Part shown: positions 36,157 to 45,874 of the stretch, piece after piece
Layout: each line of letters starts with the position of its first letter
Position numbering within the stretch: the first letter of the stretch is position 1
NCBI RefSeq assembly: GCF_029909975.1
Contig: NZ_CP094516.1
Coordinates: 3,782,001-3,846,000, forward strand
DNA: 64,000 nucleotides
Origin: Bradyrhizobium sp. ISRA430
GTDB lineage: Bacteria; Pseudomonadota; Alphaproteobacteria; Rhizobiales; Xanthobacteraceae
Direction of reading: 5' to 3'
Position numbers and translations under genes: made by a program
The notes under the pieces: generated by a model
The model's input: the letters and a program-made list of their open reading frames with translations, nothing else
What the model was told of the DNA's origin: nothing
Databases searched by the model: none

Positions 36157-37698
36157 TCAGATTTGCCCTGCATCCCGGTCGAGAGCTGTTTCCATCCTTA
36201 TCTGGCTTCCGATCACCAGTCCGGTGAGAGAGAGCAGAAGGCCCAGCGCCGGCGGCGCGAACAAAGCCTCTTCCTGAAACATCCCATTCAACAGCACGAC
36301 CATGACGCCGAACCCGGCGAGACCCTGCGTCAGGTCTCCAGAGACGGCGTACAAGCGCCAGGCCTTCAGAGCCACCGCAAAATAGAAGCCGAGAGGTACA
36401 AGGGCGGCAATGCCCATTTGGTACAGCAGGACGCCAATCGCACTTTCTACCGCGCCATCGATCGTTCCTGCCTGCTGCGCAGCGCTCCAGTCGATCGAGA
36501 AATAGCCCTCTGACAGATTTCCGCCAATTCCCAAACCGCGACCCAGCGGCTTTTCAAGAAATCCGTTCCAGCCTCCCATGAGGCCAATGACGTGATAGTC
36601 GCCGATCTGCAAGCCGACATGGATCGCAACGACCGCAAACGCAATCAAGGCCAACAAGCCGAGCAATAGCGTCATCACGGCGCCGAACAGTCGAGTCGAC
36701 ATCCAGGCCGTGGCCACGAATACCACCATGATGAGCGCTCCCTTGACGCTGCAAACAACCAGGAGCGGCAGCGCAGCGAGGGCCAAAAATGGACGCCCAA
36801 CGGAGAAAAGGAAAAGCCCGAAAAAAGCGATCCCGTACCCGAAGCTGATCGCGCTCATATTCGGCCCGTGAATACGCAGGAGCTTCGAGAGCCCAAACCC
36901 CTCGAGCAGAGGAGTATTCAAGAAGTCAAAGCTGAAACGGTCCTTCAGGTCGACGGGTACGTTTCCGGTGGCTCGCATCTCCGCTTCCCACACCCCCGAA
37001 TGCGTAGCCTTGAGCTCATCAAATCCCCAGAACGTATAGCCATTCGTGATGGCCAGCCAGAAGTCGCGGAATGCAAACTCGATGTAGCCGCAAAGGATCA
37101 GAATGGCCGCAAGCGTCACAAGGAAGGGCGTGGTCCGGATCTCGTACGTCGCTGCCGTCAACAATGAGAGCTGAAACAGAAATAGGGGCAAAACGATATT
37201 GCGCAGATAGACCGATGCCGCCTGACCGTTCTGGATGAAGCCGATCGCGAAATACAGCGCCGCCACCGTCAGGGTAACGATGCCCCAGCGCATGATTCGA
37301 TTGACTTCAGTCGACTGATTCCTCCGACCCAGCACGTAAAGCGCAAACATCCCCAGCCACATGACCGAGCAGGCAAGAAAATTGTAGCCCTTGATGAAGT
37401 CCAGATCGGACGGGGCAGTCACCAGGGGCGACAGGAGCGAGACGAACAGGTTCTGGAAGAATAGGACGAAAATCGCGATTGCCGGCGCAAGCGTCGGAAC
37501 CGCCAGGACAATGGCGATGCCGATGAGCGTCTCGACCGCAATGGCCAGAATCGGGCTCGCCATGTGCAAGATGGGAGCAAAGCCGATCGATGCTATGGCG
37601 ATGCAGATCGTCGGGATCAGTTCGCGCAACGCCTCGGGCAATTGCTCGGCAATTCCAAGCCGCACGGTCGGATACTGCGGCGAAAACCGGACGCTCAT
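36157..37698 (-). CDS. O-antigen ligase/polymerase-like membrane protein (Wzy-like)
   Basis: A 513-residue integral membrane protein with about 10-12 predicted spans. A longer middle periplasmic segment (about residues 240-300, after ITNGYTFWGFDELKAT) is followed by GFLEKPLGRGLGIGGNL, the kind of loop found in O-antigen ligase/EPS polymerase families. The start at 37698 (MSVRFSPQ) is chosen because AGG lies 8 bp upstream; an in-frame start at 37779 is possible. It probably polymerises the repeat unit of the locus polysaccharide. Confidence 0.75.
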   Translation of the reverse strand: MSVRFSPQYPTVRLGIAEQLPEALRELIPTICIAIASIGFAPILHMASPILAIAVETLIGIAIVLAVPTLAPAIAIFVLFFQNLFVSLLSPLVTAPSDLDFIKGYNFLACSVMWLGMFALYVLGRRNQSTEVNRIMRWGIVTLTVAALYFAIGFIQNGQAASVYLRNIVLPLFLFQLSLLTAATYEIRTTPFLVTLAAILILCGYIEFAFRDFWLAITNGYTFWGFDELKATHSGVWEAEMRATGNVPVDLKDRFSFDFLNTPLLEGFGLSKLLRIHGPNMSAISFGYGIAFFGLFLFSVGRPFLALAALPLLVVCSVKGALIMVVFVATAWMSTRLFGAVMTLLLGLLALIAFAVVAIHVGLQIGDYHVIGLMGGWNGFLEKPLGRGLGIGGNLSEGYFSIDWSAAQQAGTIDGAVESAIGVLLYQMGIAALVPLGFYFAVALKAWRLYAVSGDLTQGLAGFGVMVVLLNGMFQEEALFAPPALGLLLSLTGLVIGSQIRMETALDRDAGQI

Positions 37699-37745
37699 AC
37701 GTGGGACCTTTGGCATCGAGCGTAGATCGAAATAGCGCGGAATGT

Positions 37746-37760
37746 GTAAAGATCCGTTAA
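37746..37760 (-). promoter_or_regulatory. CtrA-like box (TTAA-N7-TTAC)
   Basis: On the minus strand the sequence reads TTAACGGATCTTTAC, one mismatch from the TTAA-N7-TTAA consensus of the alphaproteobacterial cell-cycle regulator CtrA. It lies about 48-62 bp before the chosen start of the polymerase gene. Confidence 0.35.
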
Positions 37761-37973
37761 CGCTAATGGAGTCTTGCACGGCGCCGGTCCGAGATCATCA
37801 ACGCGCACTCGCGCCACCCGAGGATAGCCGGCAGGCGGCGCTTGGATGCCGGAAGGGGTGCTCGTTAATACAAACCGCATTCCGTCGGTGTCTGCAGCGC
37901 TCCGGCTCTGCTATAGGAAGTCGGCTCCGGCTCGACCGGCTCTTGGCAATTTCCCGGTTGTTTGGTTTCAGGA

Positions 37974-39110
37974 ATGAACAAAGACAAGGACGCGTTCGAT
38001 GTCAGCATCGACGACGCATTTGACTTTTTGTCTCAGGAGTACGTCGAGCTGTTCGATCGGTCGGCCGCGACTGCATTTCAACATCCGTTCTGGCTGGATT
38101 CGCTCTACCGCAAGCTCGCGCCTGCCGCAGCGGCAAAGCGCCTCGTGGTCGTCGTTCGCGATCGAGCGACCAAGAGGCTGGCGATGGTGCTGCCCTTGCT
38201 GCGGGTGCGGCGAGGTCCGATCCGGACCGTCGAATTCGCCGACCTTCGCGTCTCGGACTACCTGGCTCCGGTGTGCACCGCCGAGACATTTTCCGACCTG
38301 CTGCAGGACGAGAATGCTTGCCTGACGATTCAACGCCTGGTCCGGCCGTTCGATCTACTGCGGATACCCAAGTTACCGGACGGGAAACTCCCGATCGAGT
38401 CGCTTCTGGCGACGCCGCGGCGAACGCCGATCGACACCAACGCCTACTCAACCCTCCTGGTTGCGCCCTTCGACCAATGGCGCGCCAGCGCGCTGAATCG
38501 CTCCTATCAAAAGGAGCTCAACAAGAAATGGCGTCAGCTCGAGAAGAAGGGCGAGGTTGGATTTTCATGCTGCGACGGCCGCGCATCCGTCGTTGCGGCG
38601 ATGGAGCAGATGAAGAAGTTTCGCGGCCCGCGGTTTCAAGCTCAAGGCGACGGCGATCTGCTTCAACGCCCCGAATACTTCGATTTCTATTTCGACGTGA
38701 CGGTCCGCAGCATCGGCGGCTTCGTGCGGCTTTACACGATGACCCTGGACGGCAACGTGATTGCCACCGTGTTGGGACTGTGCCACCGGGACAGCTTCCT
38801 CATCATCATGAGCGCATTTGATCTTGCGAGATACAAGAGCCAATCTCTCGGTGCGCTCATGTTTGAACGTGTCGCCAGGGATTGCATCGAGCGCGGGGAC
38901 AAGATCCTCGACTTCACCATCGGCGACGAACCCTACAAGCGGCTGTTTGGCGCACAACCCTCGCCGATGTGGAGCGTGACGCGGACCGGAAGCGTCGCCG
39001 GTTCGTTTGCTTTGCTCGCGTTGAGACAAGCCCCCTGGATCAAGCTGGCCGCCAAGAAGGTGGCCGAATTCAAACTCCTCAAGGTCCGCAGCTCAGCCGG
39101 CGCAGGTTGA
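37974..39110 (+). CDS. GNAT acetyltransferase, CelD/BcsL family
   Basis: A 378-residue protein. The N-terminal part (AATAFQHPFWLDSLYRKL) and a C-terminal GNAT-like domain (SYQKELNKKWRQLEKKG; YTMTLDGNVIATVLGLCHRDSFLIIMSAFD; LDFTIGDEPYKRLFGA) match the CelD/BcsL group, which acylates or otherwise modifies exopolysaccharide precursors. The ATG at 37974 is preferred over a TTG at 37962. It is divergent from the polymerase gene, which fits a role in decorating that polymer. Confidence 0.8.
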   Translation: MNKDKDAFDVSIDDAFDFLSQEYVELFDRSAATAFQHPFWLDSLYRKLAPAAAAKRLVVVVRDRATKRLAMVLPLLRVRRGPIRTVEFADLRVSDYLAPVCTAETFSDLLQDENACLTIQRLVRPFDLLRIPKLPDGKLPIESLLATPRRTPIDTNAYSTLLVAPFDQWRASALNRSYQKELNKKWRQLEKKGEVGFSCCDGRASVVAAMEQMKKFRGPRFQAQGDGDLLQRPEYFDFYFDVTVRSIGGFVRLYTMTLDGNVIATVLGLCHRDSFLIIMSAFDLARYKSQSLGALMFERVARDCIERGDKILDFTIGDEPYKRLFGAQPSPMWSVTRTGSVAGSFALLALRQAPWIKLAAKKVAEFKLLKVRSSAGAG

Positions 39111-39111
39111 T

Positions 39112-39141
39112 CGGCAGCCCACCTCTTTGAGGCTGCTGCCG
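39112..39141. terminator. Inverted repeat between convergent genes
   Basis: CGGCAGC at 39112-39118 and GCTGCCG at 39135-39141 form a 7-bp stem around a 16-nt loop, between the ends of two convergent genes. It could end transcription from both sides; there is no clear U-tract. Confidence 0.35.
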
Positions 39142-39146
39142 GGTAA

Positions 39147-40367
39147 TCAGGCGCGCAGCGCACCGTGCAGGCGGGCGATCCATCCCGGCTTTATCTGGTC
39201 CACCCGATGTGTGAGATTGCGCCGCAAGAAATGCAGGCGACGCTGCACAATCCACCTGACATCGTTGTTCGACGTCAGGGCTTGCCGAAACCGCGCCATA
39301 TTCAGCGAACGCTGGTCGGCTGCGACCTTGTCGCGGTCGGAATAGAATTGCGAGATCTTTTCTTTGCCCATGCCATCGGTTTCGAGCCAACGCGGCACAT
39401 ACTCGGTGCACAGACGCTCCACGTCCACCAGCAGGCGACTTACGCCGGTCCCTGCTGCAGGGCAGTTGGTCTGAAACGCGTCGCCGATGAGCACGACGCC
39501 GGGCTGCAGATGTCCTTCGACGGCGAACAGATCCATAACCCAATTTTGCACCTGATCGACGACGCGGAAATCGCCGAGATGGCGGTGCAATCCAGGCATC
39601 AGGCGCAGCAGTGTCGTCTTCGTCTCCCGCCGCAGCTCTCGCATGACCGGGTCGGATGGATCGCGGAACATGAAGAGGTTCGCCCGCATTCCGCCAGGTG
39701 TGGGGAACAGACTGAGATAATCGATACCGGAAGCCGGGTCGCCATAGCAGGTCAGCGCCTTGAATGCGAACGGCGCGTCGTCGGAGGGGGCAATGGTAAA
39801 GCCGAACGAAACAGAGTGATGTTCGGCCAACACGCGTCGCTTGATTCCGAGATCGTAACCGAGAACGCCGGCCATGCCGGTGGCGAGAATGACGAGACGC
39901 GCCGAGACGCGCCTGCCGGATGCCAGCACGACCTCCTGGAGGTCGTCGCTGCAGCTCACGCCGGTAACCCGATCTACGATGAAACTCGAGGGGGCGCGCA
40001 TCAGACGGCGCGCCATTGCAACAAGGTCGGCATAGGGAAGCCCGTAGGCCTGACCGACGCTGACGTCGACGACCTTTCCTGCCCTGATGTTGGTCACGCG
40101 GTCATACGAACAAGCGACGGCCGCGAGCTCGCCGATGAATCCCAACCGCCGAAGAATATCGAGCTGCTGGCCAGCGATCTTCTCGACGCGGAATTCGTCC
40201 GGATGGACGGCGCGCCGATCGATCAGGGCGATGCGACATCCTGCCCGTGCGAGGACTGCCGCCGCCAGCGATCCTGCCAGGCCGCCGCCGACGATTGCGA
40301 CGTCTGCGACGATCACTTCGGGCGCATGGGCTGCGATCGGTTCAGCCACGCTCTCTTCAATTGGCAT
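39147..40367 (-). CDS. FAD-dependent oxidoreductase (monooxygenase/halogenase-like fold)
   Basis: A 406-residue flavoprotein. The dinucleotide motif is VAIVGGGLAGSLAAAVLARAG; a second FAD motif is GVVLIGDAFQTNCPAAGTGV. The ATG at 40367 is chosen because GGAG lies 7 bp upstream. An earlier GTG at 40424 would add 19 residues. It is similar to p-hydroxybenzoate-hydroxylase/tryptophan-halogenase-fold oxidoreductases, but the substrate is unknown. Its presence in the polysaccharide locus suggests it acts on a sugar or lipid carrier. Confidence 0.75.
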   Translation of the reverse strand: MPIEESVAEPIAAHAPEVIVADVAIVGGGLAGSLAAAVLARAGCRIALIDRRAVHPDEFRVEKIAGQQLDILRRLGFIGELAAVACSYDRVTNIRAGKVVDVSVGQAYGLPYADLVAMARRLMRAPSSFIVDRVTGVSCSDDLQEVVLASGRRVSARLVILATGMAGVLGYDLGIKRRVLAEHHSVSFGFTIAPSDDAPFAFKALTCYGDPASGIDYLSLFPTPGGMRANLFMFRDPSDPVMRELRRETKTTLLRLMPGLHRHLGDFRVVDQVQNWVMDLFAVEGHLQPGVVLIGDAFQTNCPAAGTGVSRLLVDVERLCTEYVPRWLETDGMGKEKISQFYSDRDKVAADQRSLNMARFRQALTSNNDVRWIVQRRLHFLRRNLTHRVDQIKPGWIARLHGALRA

Positions 40368-40810
40368 CTGTCGACTCCGGCGGCTAATCCCAGCGGAACT
40401 GCAATTTTCCTGCCTGATATCCACTTCCCGAAGCAGGAACGATCATTTCCGGAGATCGCGGTTAACCGCTGACTGCGCGGCCTAGACGGAGCAAGCGCGG
40501 ACCGATGCCTTTCAAAGAGGACGGCGGCGATCCCGGCACACGCTTTACACGGCGTCGTAGTGCTCTCCCCCAATAGCTCGGCGGTAGCGTGAACGATTGA
40601 TTACCGTCGGCGATTGTTTCGTTCGGGGACACCCGAGACAAATCGCCCCAGTAAGAACCAGGGCCTGTTCGCCTGGTCGACATTCACATCGAGCGGATGC
40701 CCAGCCGCAAGCAGCACAAGCCAGCATTAACACACCTGGTGCGCGGGCGTGTTACGCTGGGCACCATGTTGCTGCGAGCATCTTGGAAGGATAGATGCGT
40801 TGTAGGTGTC
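40368..40810. other. Divergent intergenic region with 12-bp palindrome
   Basis: The 443 bp hold no supported gene. A perfect palindrome, GCGGTTAACCGC, lies at 40458-40469, about 91 bp before the FAD oxidoreductase start. Short frames here are shadows or low-complexity. Confidence 0.45.
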
Positions 40811-42160
40811 ATGATCGATTTAGTTCTTCAGTTGCTACAGCGTGACGTAACGCGCGGCGTTGCCGGAACCATTTTCCTGAAGGTCGGCAGCGGCGGTCTT
40901 GCGTTCGCAATGTTTTCGCTGGCGGCACATGCGATGTTGCCCGACGCGTTTGGCAATTTCGCCACATGGCTTTCCGTTGCCCAGATCGCATCGGTGGTGG
41001 GTCTGCTCGGCCAGGAATTGCTTCTGGTTCGGTTCCTGAATGAGTACCAGGTGAAGGGGCGAACCGGCCTCACCAAGGGAGTCTTGCTCTCCAGTCTGAA
41101 AATCTCCTCCATTGCGATGTCGATCGCAATCTGCGCAATCGCAGCAGTGGCGAGCGTCAGGGGCGAGTGGTGGCTGTTGACAGTCGCGGTGTGCGCCTTC
41201 ACCGCCGTGAATGCCGGATTGATGCTCGGCAGCCAGATCGCGCGATCGCTGGTGGGCATTCTGATGGGAGAGGGCAACCGGGAATTTTTCTGGCGTATCG
41301 CTGTCGTCCTGATCCTGCTCGCAGTGGTGTTTGGTCATGGACGTATCGAGCCGGCCGAACTGTTCGGATTGATGGCGATTGCGATGGGGCTCGCGCTGGT
41401 CGTGCAGATCGTTTCGATTGTGCGGGCCTTGCCGAACTTGCGCGATGTGCCGTCCAGGTCCGAGCCTGCCCGTTGGCGGTCGAGCGCGCTTCGTTTCTGG
41501 CTCGCCTCGATCCTCGAAGCGGCAAACCAGTATTTCGACGTTATCCTGGTCTACTGGATGTTGGATCCGGCGACCGCCGGTGTCTATTTTGCCGCCTCGC
41601 GTTTGGCCAATATCTTCGCGATGCTGTCCGCGGCTCTCTATACCTTTGCGGCGCGCCGCCTGCCTTCGCTTTACTTCAGCAAGAACCACCGGGAATTCGA
41701 GCGCACCCTGCAGCTCATGGCCGAGGTCACTGCGGTGTGCGTCATCGGCGGGCTTGTTGTCATCTGGGTCGGCGCTCCCTATCTGCTCGGCTTGTTTGGC
41801 CCCCATTTCGCCGACCAGCAATGGGTGCTGGTCGTATTGTCGATCGGCACGGCTTTCCAGGCGGCTGGCGGTCCGGCTGCGGCCATCCTCCAATTGACCG
41901 GTCACGAAGGCAAATACGTGCCCGTGGTCGCCGCCAATGTGGTGCTTCGCCTGCTCGGCTTTGTCGTTCTCATTCCCTGGCTGGGTGTACTCGGCGCCGC
42001 CATTTCGGCGACCGCTTCGCTTGCACTTGCCACGATCGTTCTCAATGTGCTTTGCAGCCGGCGAACCGGTGTTGATCCTTCGATCCTCGTGCTGGCCCGT
42101 TCTTTCAGATCACCCAAATCCGCAACCTATGCGGTCCGGATAGCCGACACGAACGACTGA
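40811..42160 (+). CDS. Oligosaccharide flippase (Wzx-like, MATE/MVF fold)
   Basis: A 449-residue protein with about 12 membrane spans. The N-terminus (TRGVAGTIFLKVGSGGLAFAMF) and mid segment (ANQYFDVILVYWMLDPATAGVYFAASRLA) are typical of the polysaccharide exporter/flippase family. The start at 40811 is chosen on family length; the frame stays open upstream to 40697. It would flip the lipid-linked repeat unit for the Wzy-like polymerase. Confidence 0.83.
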   Translation: MIDLVLQLLQRDVTRGVAGTIFLKVGSGGLAFAMFSLAAHAMLPDAFGNFATWLSVAQIASVVGLLGQELLLVRFLNEYQVKGRTGLTKGVLLSSLKISSIAMSIAICAIAAVASVRGEWWLLTVAVCAFTAVNAGLMLGSQIARSLVGILMGEGNREFFWRIAVVLILLAVVFGHGRIEPAELFGLMAIAMGLALVVQIVSIVRALPNLRDVPSRSEPARWRSSALRFWLASILEAANQYFDVILVYWMLDPATAGVYFAASRLANIFAMLSAALYTFAARRLPSLYFSKNHREFERTLQLMAEVTAVCVIGGLVVIWVGAPYLLGLFGPHFADQQWVLVVLSIGTAFQAAGGPAAAILQLTGHEGKYVPVVAANVVLRLLGFVVLIPWLGVLGAAISATASLALATIVLNVLCSRRTGVDPSILVLARSFRSPKSATYAVRIADTND

Positions 42161-42219
42161 GGACATCTTGTCCCGCAGGCCGCGGCCAGGCGCAGTCTCG
42201 TTGTTGAACGCCGGGCTCT

Positions 42220-43350
42220 CTAAGGAGAACCTAATAGCGCCCGCAAGACGTCGGCATCGGGCCTGCCCGTGTTGTTGTCGAGCAGACCGAACCCTTGCGC
42301 CAGCTCCCAATGCGCCCAGCCCCAGCAATGCTCGCGGGCATAGGCGGTCACCAGCGAGAGCCAGCGCAACCGGCTCTCCTTGGGAGCGCTGGCTTTCAAC
42401 ACGCCAAATTCGTTGACGATGATCGGTCGCGAGAACCGCTGCTGCCATGCAACAGCGGGGTTAAGCCATCGGTCGATACTCGATTCCTCATTGCCGATGA
42501 CAATCGCCTTGTCGAGCATACCGAGCGCCGCCGTCGCGTTCCCCTCTTTGAGCTCCCGGCGGATCGCCTGAACCCGGGGATCCCTTGCCCTGATTGGGTA
42601 AGGCAGCCCCTTGATCCGATGAAGTGGCTCTTGTGCATCCCAGTGACCCTGATGGGTAAACACCATCGGATCATAGAAGTGGATGGCGTACACTATATTT
42701 GGATCGGGCAACGGACGGAGTTCCGGAAGCGAGTCGGCCCGCTGCCAGTTAACCGGTCCCACAATCAGGGTGGTGGCAGGAAGCAATCGGCGCACGAAGG
42801 CTGCGAGCGCTTCGACTTCGATTTGCCACCTGTCGGCTTCCAGATTGGGCTCGTTGAGCAACTCGGCGAAGACACGATCAACCGGATATGATTGAATGAC
42901 CCCGGCGAGAGCGCTCCACGCATCCTCAATCTCGTGCAACGACGCGTCCGGATCCTCCCGATGCAGGCGATTGAAACGCTCGCCGGGATGAAGATCGACG
43001 GAGATGGAGTAACCAAGCGATGTGAGTTGCTTCAACGCCTGATCAAGCGACCGCAGTGCCTCGTCCCGCTGCGCCTGCGAGGCGAAATGACGCATCACCT
43101 GCTCTGCGGGCACCGGCAGCCGGACATGGCTCATTCCCGCCTTGCGAAGCTGTCGAAGCAAGTCCGAGCCTGGAGGTGCGGACTTCGGACCGTTGATCCA
43201 ACCGTCGGCATTGAACCCGCGAGACAATGCGACAAGTCTGTCCTCTGGGACCGTATGCGGCAAAGCCACACAGGTGCGCGCCGATGCCGACTGGCCGAGC
43301 GAAATCGATAGGAAGATCGCAGCAACGAGCAATTTTCGCCTGTCGGCCAC
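42220..43350 (-). CDS. Secreted glycoside hydrolase family 5 enzyme (cellulase-like)
   Basis: A 376-residue protein with a signal peptide (KLLVAAIFLSISLGQSASA). The GH5 acid/base is Glu167 in ELLNEPN and the nucleophile is Glu314 in VNEFGV. SHVRLPV (residues 74-80) and an aromatic HFYDPMVF stretch complete the TIM-barrel pattern. Endoglycanases of this type are often found in EPS loci, where they trim the polymer or clear misplaced chains. It is convergent with the flippase gene. Confidence 0.87.
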   Translation of the reverse strand: MADRRKLLVAAIFLSISLGQSASARTCVALPHTVPEDRLVALSRGFNADGWINGPKSAPPGSDLLRQLRKAGMSHVRLPVPAEQVMRHFASQAQRDEALRSLDQALKQLTSLGYSISVDLHPGERFNRLHREDPDASLHEIEDAWSALAGVIQSYPVDRVFAELLNEPNLEADRWQIEVEALAAFVRRLLPATTLIVGPVNWQRADSLPELRPLPDPNIVYAIHFYDPMVFTHQGHWDAQEPLHRIKGLPYPIRARDPRVQAIRRELKEGNATAALGMLDKAIVIGNEESSIDRWLNPAVAWQQRFSRPIIVNEFGVLKASAPKESRLRWLSLVTAYAREHCWGWAHWELAQGFGLLDNNTGRPDADVLRALLGSP

Positions 43351-43431
43351 GGCAATCCACCAAGGTTGAAGACCGGCATGATGTTGCCGGCCTGAGCCAA
43401 TATGCGCCTGTCGGCGACGAGCTTGTGATCG

Positions 43432-45555
43432 TCAACCCGCCAATTCGGTGAGTTGGGCCGCTGAGCCCGCGGGTACATGATTGATGACCAGACCGCTCGG
43501 CACACCGTCAAACCTGCCCAGCGCCGCGGTTATCCTTCGCATTGCCGCCGAACCAAGCTCGGCATCGCGCACCACCAGCATGACCAGATCCGCGTGCGCG
43601 GCCAGCGCAAGAGCGTCGGGCTGCAAGGCGAGAGATGTCGCATGTACGATGATGAGGTCGAACTCCGAACGAATATCGTCCGCAGGCCTTGAACCGGCTG
43701 TTCTGCCTGCACCCAGGAGCTCGTTTACGGACTGAACCCCTGCGATGGTGGCGCCCCCCTGCCAATCGGTCACTGCGGACGCGGCGCCGCCGAGTTCCGG
43801 CTTCACTTGTATCAGGACGCTCAGCATTCCCTTGTTCACGGCCGAGCGATTCAGTGAGCGCGCAACGGTATTGCCGCCGGCACTCTTGCCGACCGATATG
43901 ACGAGCGCGACCTTGCCGCCAAGTCCGGGCGCGCCATCGATCTTTTCGAGAAGCGGACGGAGGTAAGGTCCCAAGTCGATCTCGGCGGCCGCAGTTGTCG
44001 GCTTCTGCCATACGGATTTGGCAAATTCGGGTGCCAGGTCTGGGATGCGGACCCACACAGGGACGCTCGGCAGCGCGGCCGGTTGCGGCAAAACGGAAAC
44101 CCGGCGCAGAGGTTGCTGATCAGGTGTGCCGCCCGTGGCGGCATCCGCGGGAGAACGGGCGGGAGCAGGCTTCTCTGACACGCTCTTCGTCACCGCAACA
44201 GCGGCTGTCGACGTCAATATCGAGGCGATTGCAAGAGCCGCGAGGAGCAAAGCGAGCGGTGGACGCGTTGAGCGAAGCGGAGGAATGGCGGGCGAAGCGA
44301 TCTTGGTCTGGGAGTTCTGCAGCAGGCGCTGTTCATTGGTCGACTTGAACCGGGACAGGAACTGCTCATAAATGTTCTTGTTGGCCTCGGCATCCCGCTG
44401 CAGCTCCTGCAGCCTGACGACCGCCTGACCGTCGACCAGCATCTGCGTCTCGACCGCCTTGAGCTGCTTTTCCAGCGAGTTTTGTTGCTCGAGCTGCGCC
44501 TCGTATTCGGATTTCGCAGTGTCGATGTTCTTCTTTCGCTCAACCTCGATTTGCCTGTTGAGGTCGCTTAGCTGGCTGTAAGATATCATCAGGTCAGGAT
44601 GGCGTTCGCCGAACACCGCTTTTTTTTGCGCGATTTGATCGTTCAACGCCGAGCGCTGCGCTCGCAGGACGCTGAGAAGGTCCTGCTTGACCGGCCCGTC
44701 GACATTGGCCTTGAGATCGCGTTGCGCTTGCTCATAGCGAGACTTTGCTTCCGCGGTGCGCGCGCGGGCGGCTGAGACCTGCTGCGTGAGATCGGTCACA
44801 CGCAGTTGCTGGGTCGTGGAATCCTTGCCGGCATTGACGATCTTGTGCTCGAGCCGGAAGGCGGCGACGGCGTCTTCCGATGCCCGCAGGCGCTCGTTCA
44901 ATGTCTTCAGACGGTCCTTGAGCCAATCGGCCGCCTCATCGGTAGCCTCGGTGCGGACGCGGCCTTGATTGGCGACGAACGCCTCAGCGACGGCATTGGC
45001 GTAATACGCGGCTCGCTCCGGGCTGTTCGACGTGAATGAAATGGCAATGACGTAAGTGAGCCCGCGGCGTGAAATGTCGAGACGACCACGGAATTTTTCG
45101 AGCAGACGCGTCGTGTCGGTTTGACCACCCGCGACATCTTCATCGCTCGCGATCTTGAGCTGCTCGATCAAGGGCCGGAGAAAACCGTCCGACTTGGCGA
45201 TTTCAATCAAGCTCTGAAGCGCTGCGGCATCCTGGCCGATGCCTGGAAGCACATCTTGATCCGTGGTCACACGCTGCTCTCGAGGATCAACGACGACCAG
45301 CGCGGTCGCGGCAAACCGGACCGGGAGAACCATCAGAACTGCGATACCCAAGGCGAACATTGCCAACGCCAGTATTGCAATGCGTCGGCCATTCTCCCGC
45401 AGGAAAGACATTGCACCGGAGACGGTCAGCGATCCCTTGATAAAAGCTGTGCTGGTGCGACCCGGCAGTGCCGGCGCGACCCGCGGCGCCTCCCACGAGG
45501 CCATGGGCTCTGTCGGAGCGGAATTTCGCGGTGATGCGCGGCTACCGAACGTCAT
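43432..45555 (-). CDS. Exopolysaccharide chain-length/transport protein (Wzz/Wzc-like) with degenerate P-loop
   Basis: A 707-residue protein. It has an N-terminal membrane span (about residues 60-85), a Wzz domain, a long periplasmic coiled coil (about 180-410) and a second span after SPAIPPLRSTRPP (about 430-460). A proline-rich linker leads to a cytoplasmic BY-kinase-like domain. In that domain the Walker A region reads GKSAGGNT; Asn562 stands where the invariant lysine is expected. The Walker A' segment (VLIQVKPEL) lacks its aspartates, and there is no C-terminal tyrosine cluster. It should still shape chain length and link export, but not autophosphorylate. The ATG at 45555 is preferred to an upstream TTG. 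Confidence 0.84.
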   Translation of the reverse strand: MTFGSRASPRNSAPTEPMASWEAPRVAPALPGRTSTAFIKGSLTVSGAMSFLRENGRRIAILALAMFALGIAVLMVLPVRFAATALVVVDPREQRVTTDQDVLPGIGQDAAALQSLIEIAKSDGFLRPLIEQLKIASDEDVAGGQTDTTRLLEKFRGRLDISRRGLTYVIAISFTSNSPERAAYYANAVAEAFVANQGRVRTEATDEAADWLKDRLKTLNERLRASEDAVAAFRLEHKIVNAGKDSTTQQLRVTDLTQQVSAARARTAEAKSRYEQAQRDLKANVDGPVKQDLLSVLRAQRSALNDQIAQKKAVFGERHPDLMISYSQLSDLNRQIEVERKKNIDTAKSEYEAQLEQQNSLEKQLKAVETQMLVDGQAVVRLQELQRDAEANKNIYEQFLSRFKSTNEQRLLQNSQTKIASPAIPPLRSTRPPLALLLAALAIASILTSTAAVAVTKSVSEKPAPARSPADAATGGTPDQQPLRRVSVLPQPAALPSVPVWVRIPDLAPEFAKSVWQKPTTAAAEIDLGPYLRPLLEKIDGAPGLGGKVALVISVGKSAGGNTVARSLNRSAVNKGMLSVLIQVKPELGGAASAVTDWQGGATIAGVQSVNELLGAGRTAGSRPADDIRSEFDLIIVHATSLALQPDALALAAHADLVMLVVRDAELGSAAMRRITAALGRFDGVPSGLVINHVPAGSAAQLTELAG

Positions 45556-45874
45556 GGATGGACTCAAATTCAACTGGCAGTCACTGTTCAGTGGCCTGCC
45601 CGATCGTAAATATCCATGGTTAACCTAGGGTTGACGCCTGTCTCGCCGTTGCCGAGAAAGAAATTTTAACCATTCGGCTATCGCCTGGGTCATCATCTCA
45701 CTGCTTTGCGAGAAATCCGGTCGCAACGTCTGTATTAACTCCGTTGCCAGCTAGTCGATGTCCGTAGGACCGTCGCGTGATAGGTGATTAAGAAATGGGT
45801 AAGCATCCCCCGCGCACAGACGGCGAAGAATGCCTGCTCTATTTCAGCTAAGCACCAAATCCCGCGGAGCAGCG
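45556..45874. other. Divergent intergenic region, Wzc-like to glycosyltransferase
   Basis: The 319 bp contain no supported gene. The region is AT-richer than its flanks and holds the CtrA-like motifs listed separately. A short plus-strand frame runs into the glycosyltransferase gene but has no good ribosome site. Confidence 0.5.
45620..45634 (+). promoter_or_regulatory. CtrA-like box (TTAA-N7-TTGA)
   Basis: TTAACCTAGGGTTGA is one mismatch from the CtrA consensus TTAA-N7-TTAA. It lies in the divergent region between the Wzc-like and glycosyltransferase genes, about 65 bp before the Wzc-like start. An exact TTAACCAT half-site follows at 45666-45673. Confidence 0.4.
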
